Shown here: one piece after another, positions 50,252 to 53,035 of the stretch
Numbering within the stretch: position 1 is the first letter of the stretch
How the letters are laid out: each line of letters starts with the position of its first letter
Assembly (NCBI RefSeq): GCF_013372625.1
Contig: NZ_JABXFD010000655.1
Coordinates: 1-53,035, forward strand
From: Actinomadura sp. BRA 177
GTDB lineage: Bacteria > Actinomycetota > Actinomycetes > Streptosporangiales > Streptosporangiaceae
DNA: 53,035 bases
Direction of reading: 5' to 3'
Program-made: the position numbers and the translations under genes
Notes under the pieces: generated by a model
What the model was told of the DNA's origin: nothing
Seen by the model: only the letters and a program-made list of their open reading frames with translations
Database searches by the model: none

Positions 50252-53035
50252 TAACTGGTACAACCCGGCGATCTCGTGGCGGGAGTTTGAGGAGCGGTTG
50301 TCGTGGCGGCCGGCTGAGCGGGCGCCGGAAGAGCCTCCGCCAGTCCCCGAACTGCCGCGACGTGCCGAGGGTGAGGTGCCGTGGGCGGAACTGCATGTTC
50401 ACTCGTCGTTCAGCTTTCTGGACGGGGCCAGTGACCCCGCTTCGCTCGTCGCGGAGGCGGCGCGGCTTGGGGTGGAGGCTATGGCGGTCACCGACCATGA
50501 CGGGATGTACGGGGCGGTGCAGTTCGCGCAGGCCGCGCACGATGTTGGGATCGGGACGGTGTTCGGCGCGGAGTTGAGCCTCGGCCTGCCCGGACCGCAG
50601 ACCGGCGAGCCCGATCCGGCGGGGCGGCATCTGCTCGTCCTGGCGCGGGGCGCGCAGGGGTATGCGCGGCTGTGTTCGGCGATCACGTCGGCGCAGCTCG
50701 CGGGTGGGCGCAAGGGCCGTCCCGTCTATGATCTGGACGCCCTCGCCGGCGCGCACGACGGCCACTGGGCGGTGCTGACCGGGTGCCGGAAGGGTCCCGT
50801 CCCGGCGGCGCTGGAGGCGGGTGGCCCTGAAGCGGCGGAGAAGGAGTTGCGCGGCCTGATCTCCATGTTCGGCCGCGAGAACGTGTTCGTTGAACTGGTT
50901 GACCATGATCAGCCGGACGATGATCTTCGCAACGACGCCCTCTTCGGGTTGGCCAAGCGTGTCGGGGTCGACGTTGTGGCGTCCAACAATGTGCATTTTG
51001 CGGCGCCCGGGGCCGATGCGCGGCTGGCGCAGGCGCTGGCGGCTGTTCGGGCCCGGCGCAGCTTGGACGACATGGTCGGCTGGCTGCCGGCGAGCGGGAC
51101 GGCGCACATCCGGTCCGGTGTGGAGATGGAGAAGCGGCTGGCGCGGTTCCCCGGCGTCCGGGAGCGGACCGTCGCGCTCGCGCGGGACTGCCTGTTCGGG
51201 TTCGATGTGGTCGCGCCCCGGCTGCCCGACTGGCCCGTCCCGGACGGGCACACCGAGGCGAGTTGGTTGCGGCGGCTGGTGAAGGAGGGCGCGCTCAAGC
51301 GGTACGGGCCGCCCGAAAGCGAGCGGGTGGCGGGTGCGTACGCGCAGATCGCCAAGGAGCTGGACGTCATCGAGCAGCTGGGATTCCCCGGCTACTTCCT
51401 GATCGTCCACGACATCGTGGAGTTCTGCCGAAGCCAGGGCATCCTGTGCCAGGGGCGCGGGTCGGCGGCGAACTCGGCGGTCTGCTACGCGCTCGGCATC
51501 ACGGGCGTGGACGCCGTCCGGCACGGGCTGCTGTTCGAGCGGTTCCTGTCCCCCGGGCGGGACGGCCCGCCCGACATCGACCTCGACATCGAGCACAGGC
51601 GCCGCGAGGAGGCCATCCAGTACGTCTACGAGAAGTACGGGCGGGAGTGCACGGCGCAGGTCGCGAACGTCATCAGCTACCGGCCGCGCATGGCCGTCCG
51701 GGACGCGGCACGCGCGCTCGGGTTCTCCCCCGGCCAGCAGGACGCCTGGTCGAAGGGCATCGACCCGCGCGACCCGGTCGGGTCGGAGGCCGACATCCCG
51801 GCGCCGGTGCTCGACCTGGCCGACCGGATGCTCAAGCTGCCCCGGCACCTCGGCATCCACTCCGGCGGCATGGTGATCGCGGACCGCCCGGTCGGGGAGA
51901 TCTGCCCGATCGAGTGGGCGACGATGCCGGGCCGCAGCGTCCTGCAGTGGGACAAGGACGACTGCGCGGCGGCCGGCCTGGTGAAGTTCGACCTGCTCGG
52001 CCTCGGCATGCTCGCCGCGCTGCACGACTGCTTCGACCTGGTGGACGAGCATCACGGTCGCCGCTATGACCTGCAGTCCGTCCCGCCGGAGGACTCGCTG
52101 GTCTACGAGATGCTGTGCGACGCCGACACGGTCGGGGTGTTCCAGGTGGAGTCGCGGGCGCAGATGGCGACGCTGCCGCGGCTGCGGCCGGAGAAGTTCT
52201 ACGACCTGGTGGTGGAGGTGGCGCTGATCCGGCCGGGGCCGATCCAGGGCGGGTCCGTCCACCCGTACCTGCGGCGGCGCAAGGGGCTGGAGCCGGCGGT
52301 GTGCCCGCATCCGCTGATGGAGCCCGCGCTCGGCCGGACGCTCGGCGTGCCGCTGTTCCAGGAGCAGATGATGCAGCTCGCCGTCGACTGCGCCGGGTTC
52401 ACGCCGGCGGAGTCGGACCAGCTCAGGCAGGCGATGGGCGCCAAGCGCGCACCCGAGCGCGTGGAGCGGCTGCGGCGCCGGCTGCTGGACGGGATGACCG
52501 AGCGCGGCATCCCGTCCGACATCGCGGAGAGCGTCTACGAGAAGATCCTCGGCTTCACCGGGTTCGGGTTCCCCGAGTCGCACGCGCAAAGCTTCGCCCA
52601 CCTCGTCTATGCGAGCGCCTACCTGAAGCGGCATTACCCCGCTGCGTTCACCGCCGCTCTGGTGCGCAACCAGCCGATGGGATTCTACAGCCCGCAAAGC
52701 CTCCTGGCCGATGCGAAGCATCATGGTGTCGTGGTCAGGGGCGTGGACATCAACGCCAGCGACGTCCATCCGACGCTGGAAGAGCCCGTTGAGGTCGTGT
52801 CCGACCATCCGCATGCGCCGGGCGAGCCGCAGCCGGCGATCCGGCTCGGCCTGTCCGGCATCAGGAACCTGGGCGACGCGACGGCGGAGGCGATCGCGGC
52901 GGGACGTCCCTACGCGAGCATGGAGGACCTCGCCCGGCGCGTGCCGCTGTCGGGCGGGGCGCTGGAGGCGCTCGCCACGGCGGGCGCGTTCGACGGGCTC
53001 GGGCTGTCGCGGCGCGCGGCCCTGTGGGCCTGCGA
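50247..53035 (+). CDS. dnaE2: Error-prone DNA polymerase III alpha subunit DnaE2 (runs off window)
   Basis: The frame from ATG 50247 is open to the window end (929 codons of an expected 1,050-1,180). It begins MTNWYNPAISWREFEERLSW. The PHP domain has WAELHVHSSFSFLDGAS near residue 50 and MAVTDHDGMYGAVQFA near 80. The polymerase core has GRGSAANSAVCYALGITGVD near 405 and the catalytic acids in PPDIDLDIEHRRREEAI near 445. MPLTQ-type thumb text and an HhH segment (IRNLGDATAEAIAAG) follow. It is the translesion polymerase of the mutasome, downstream of imuA'-imuB under one SOS box. Only its 3' end is missing. Confidence 0.93.
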   Translation, partial: MTNWYNPAISWREFEERLSWRPAERAPEEPPPVPELPRRAEGEVPWAELHVHSSFSFLDGASDPASLVAEAARLGVEAMAVTDHDGMYGAVQFAQAAHDVGIGTVFGAELSLGLPGPQTGEPDPAGRHLLVLARGAQGYARLCSAITSAQLAGGRKGRPVYDLDALAGAHDGHWAVLTGCRKGPVPAALEAGGPEAAEKELRGLISMFGRENVFVELVDHDQPDDDLRNDALFGLAKRVGVDVVASNNVHFAAPGADARLAQALAAVRARRSLDDMVGWLPASGTAHIRSGVEMEKRLARFPGVRERTVALARDCLFGFDVVAPRLPDWPVPDGHTEASWLRRLVKEGALKRYGPPESERVAGAYAQIAKELDVIEQLGFPGYFLIVHDIVEFCRSQGILCQGRGSAANSAVCYALGITGVDAVRHGLLFERFLSPGRDGPPDIDLDIEHRRREEAIQYVYEKYGRECTAQVANVISYRPRMAVRDAARALGFSPGQQDAWSKGIDPRDPVGSEADIPAPVLDLADRMLKLPRHLGIHSGGMVIADRPVGEICPIEWATMPGRSVLQWDKDDCAAAGLVKFDLLGLGMLAALHDCFDLVDEHHGRRYDLQSVPPEDSLVYEMLCDADTVGVFQVESRAQMATLPRLRPEKFYDLVVEVALIRPGPIQGGSVHPYLRRRKGLEPAVCPHPLMEPALGRTLGVPLFQEQMMQLAVDCAGFTPAESDQLRQAMGAKRAPERVERLRRRLLDGMTERGIPSDIAESVYEKILGFTGFGFPESHAQSFAHLVYASAYLKRHYPAAFTAALVRNQPMGFYSPQSLLADAKHHGVVVRGVDINASDVHPTLEEPVEVVSDHPHAPGEPQPAIRLGLSGIRNLGDATAEAIAAGRPYASMEDLARRVPLSGGALEALATAGAFDGLGLSRRAALWAC

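Overview
The window is very GC-rich, densely coding and strongly strand-switching DNA of a filamentous-type actinomycete. Supporting signs are the ImuA'-ImuB-DnaE2 mutasome behind an actinobacterial SOS box (TCGAAC-N4-GTTCGA), an F420-type LLM oxidoreductase, a TIGR03086/mycothiol-type DinB protein, many TetR/AraC/IclR regulators and GTG starts. An Actinomadura/Thermomonosporaceae-like host is my inference; no rRNA, tRNA, CRISPR array or origin was seen.

Layout. 1-6.2 kb: a partial DUF2786-like gene, an acyl-CoA synthetase, an AlkZ-like winged-helix protein, a decayed siderophore-interacting protein gene, a Tyr-repeat protein and a secreted RlpA-like protein. 6.3-14.3 kb: a catabolic locus with an IclR regulator, a benzoylformate-decarboxylase-like ThDP enzyme and an SDR on the minus strand, diverging from a ribose-type ABC transporter (permease, lipoprotein, double ATPase). 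Two TTGGTTGNAA sites sit at its two promoters. 14.4-18.1 kb: GNAT and aminoglycoside-phosphotransferase-like genes diverge from an acyl-CoA dehydrogenase and TetR pair. 18.1-30.7 kb: stress and detoxification genes (VOC, amidohydrolase, GNAT, PIG-L, class II amidotransferase, HAD, methyltransferase, SDR, NUDIX, AraC, DinB-like), a TROVE/vWA-like plus ARPP-2-like gene pair, and gltX. Three of these genes share one promoter architecture.

30.7-40.8 kb is the accessory-looking part. It has two inverted copies of a multi-hairpin repeat with a compensatory base-pair change, a response-regulator pair that has lost its sensor kinase, an aromatic-acid exporter, an LVIVD propeller, a short oligopeptide-binding protein, an MFS exporter next to a beheaded TetR gene, a LacI regulator and a lone TnpB insertion element. 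40.8-53 kb: an autoregulated TetR with a metallo-hydrolase, RecD2, an M28 peptidase, MtnA, and the SOS-controlled imuA'-imuB-dnaE2 operon, with dnaE2 running off the window.

The most interesting items are: (1) the TTYGTYCAAGAC-N19-(-10) promoter found before the VOC, methyltransferase and DinB-like genes, the last copy lying in the AraC/DinB-like divergent promoter; (2) the covarying repeat element, one copy of which replaces the 5' end of a TetR gene; (3) the TROVE/vWA-like plus ARPP-2-like two-gene unit; (4) a tnpB reading frame that runs through its own right end; and (5) 18-bp tandem repeats filling the imuB-dnaE2 gap.
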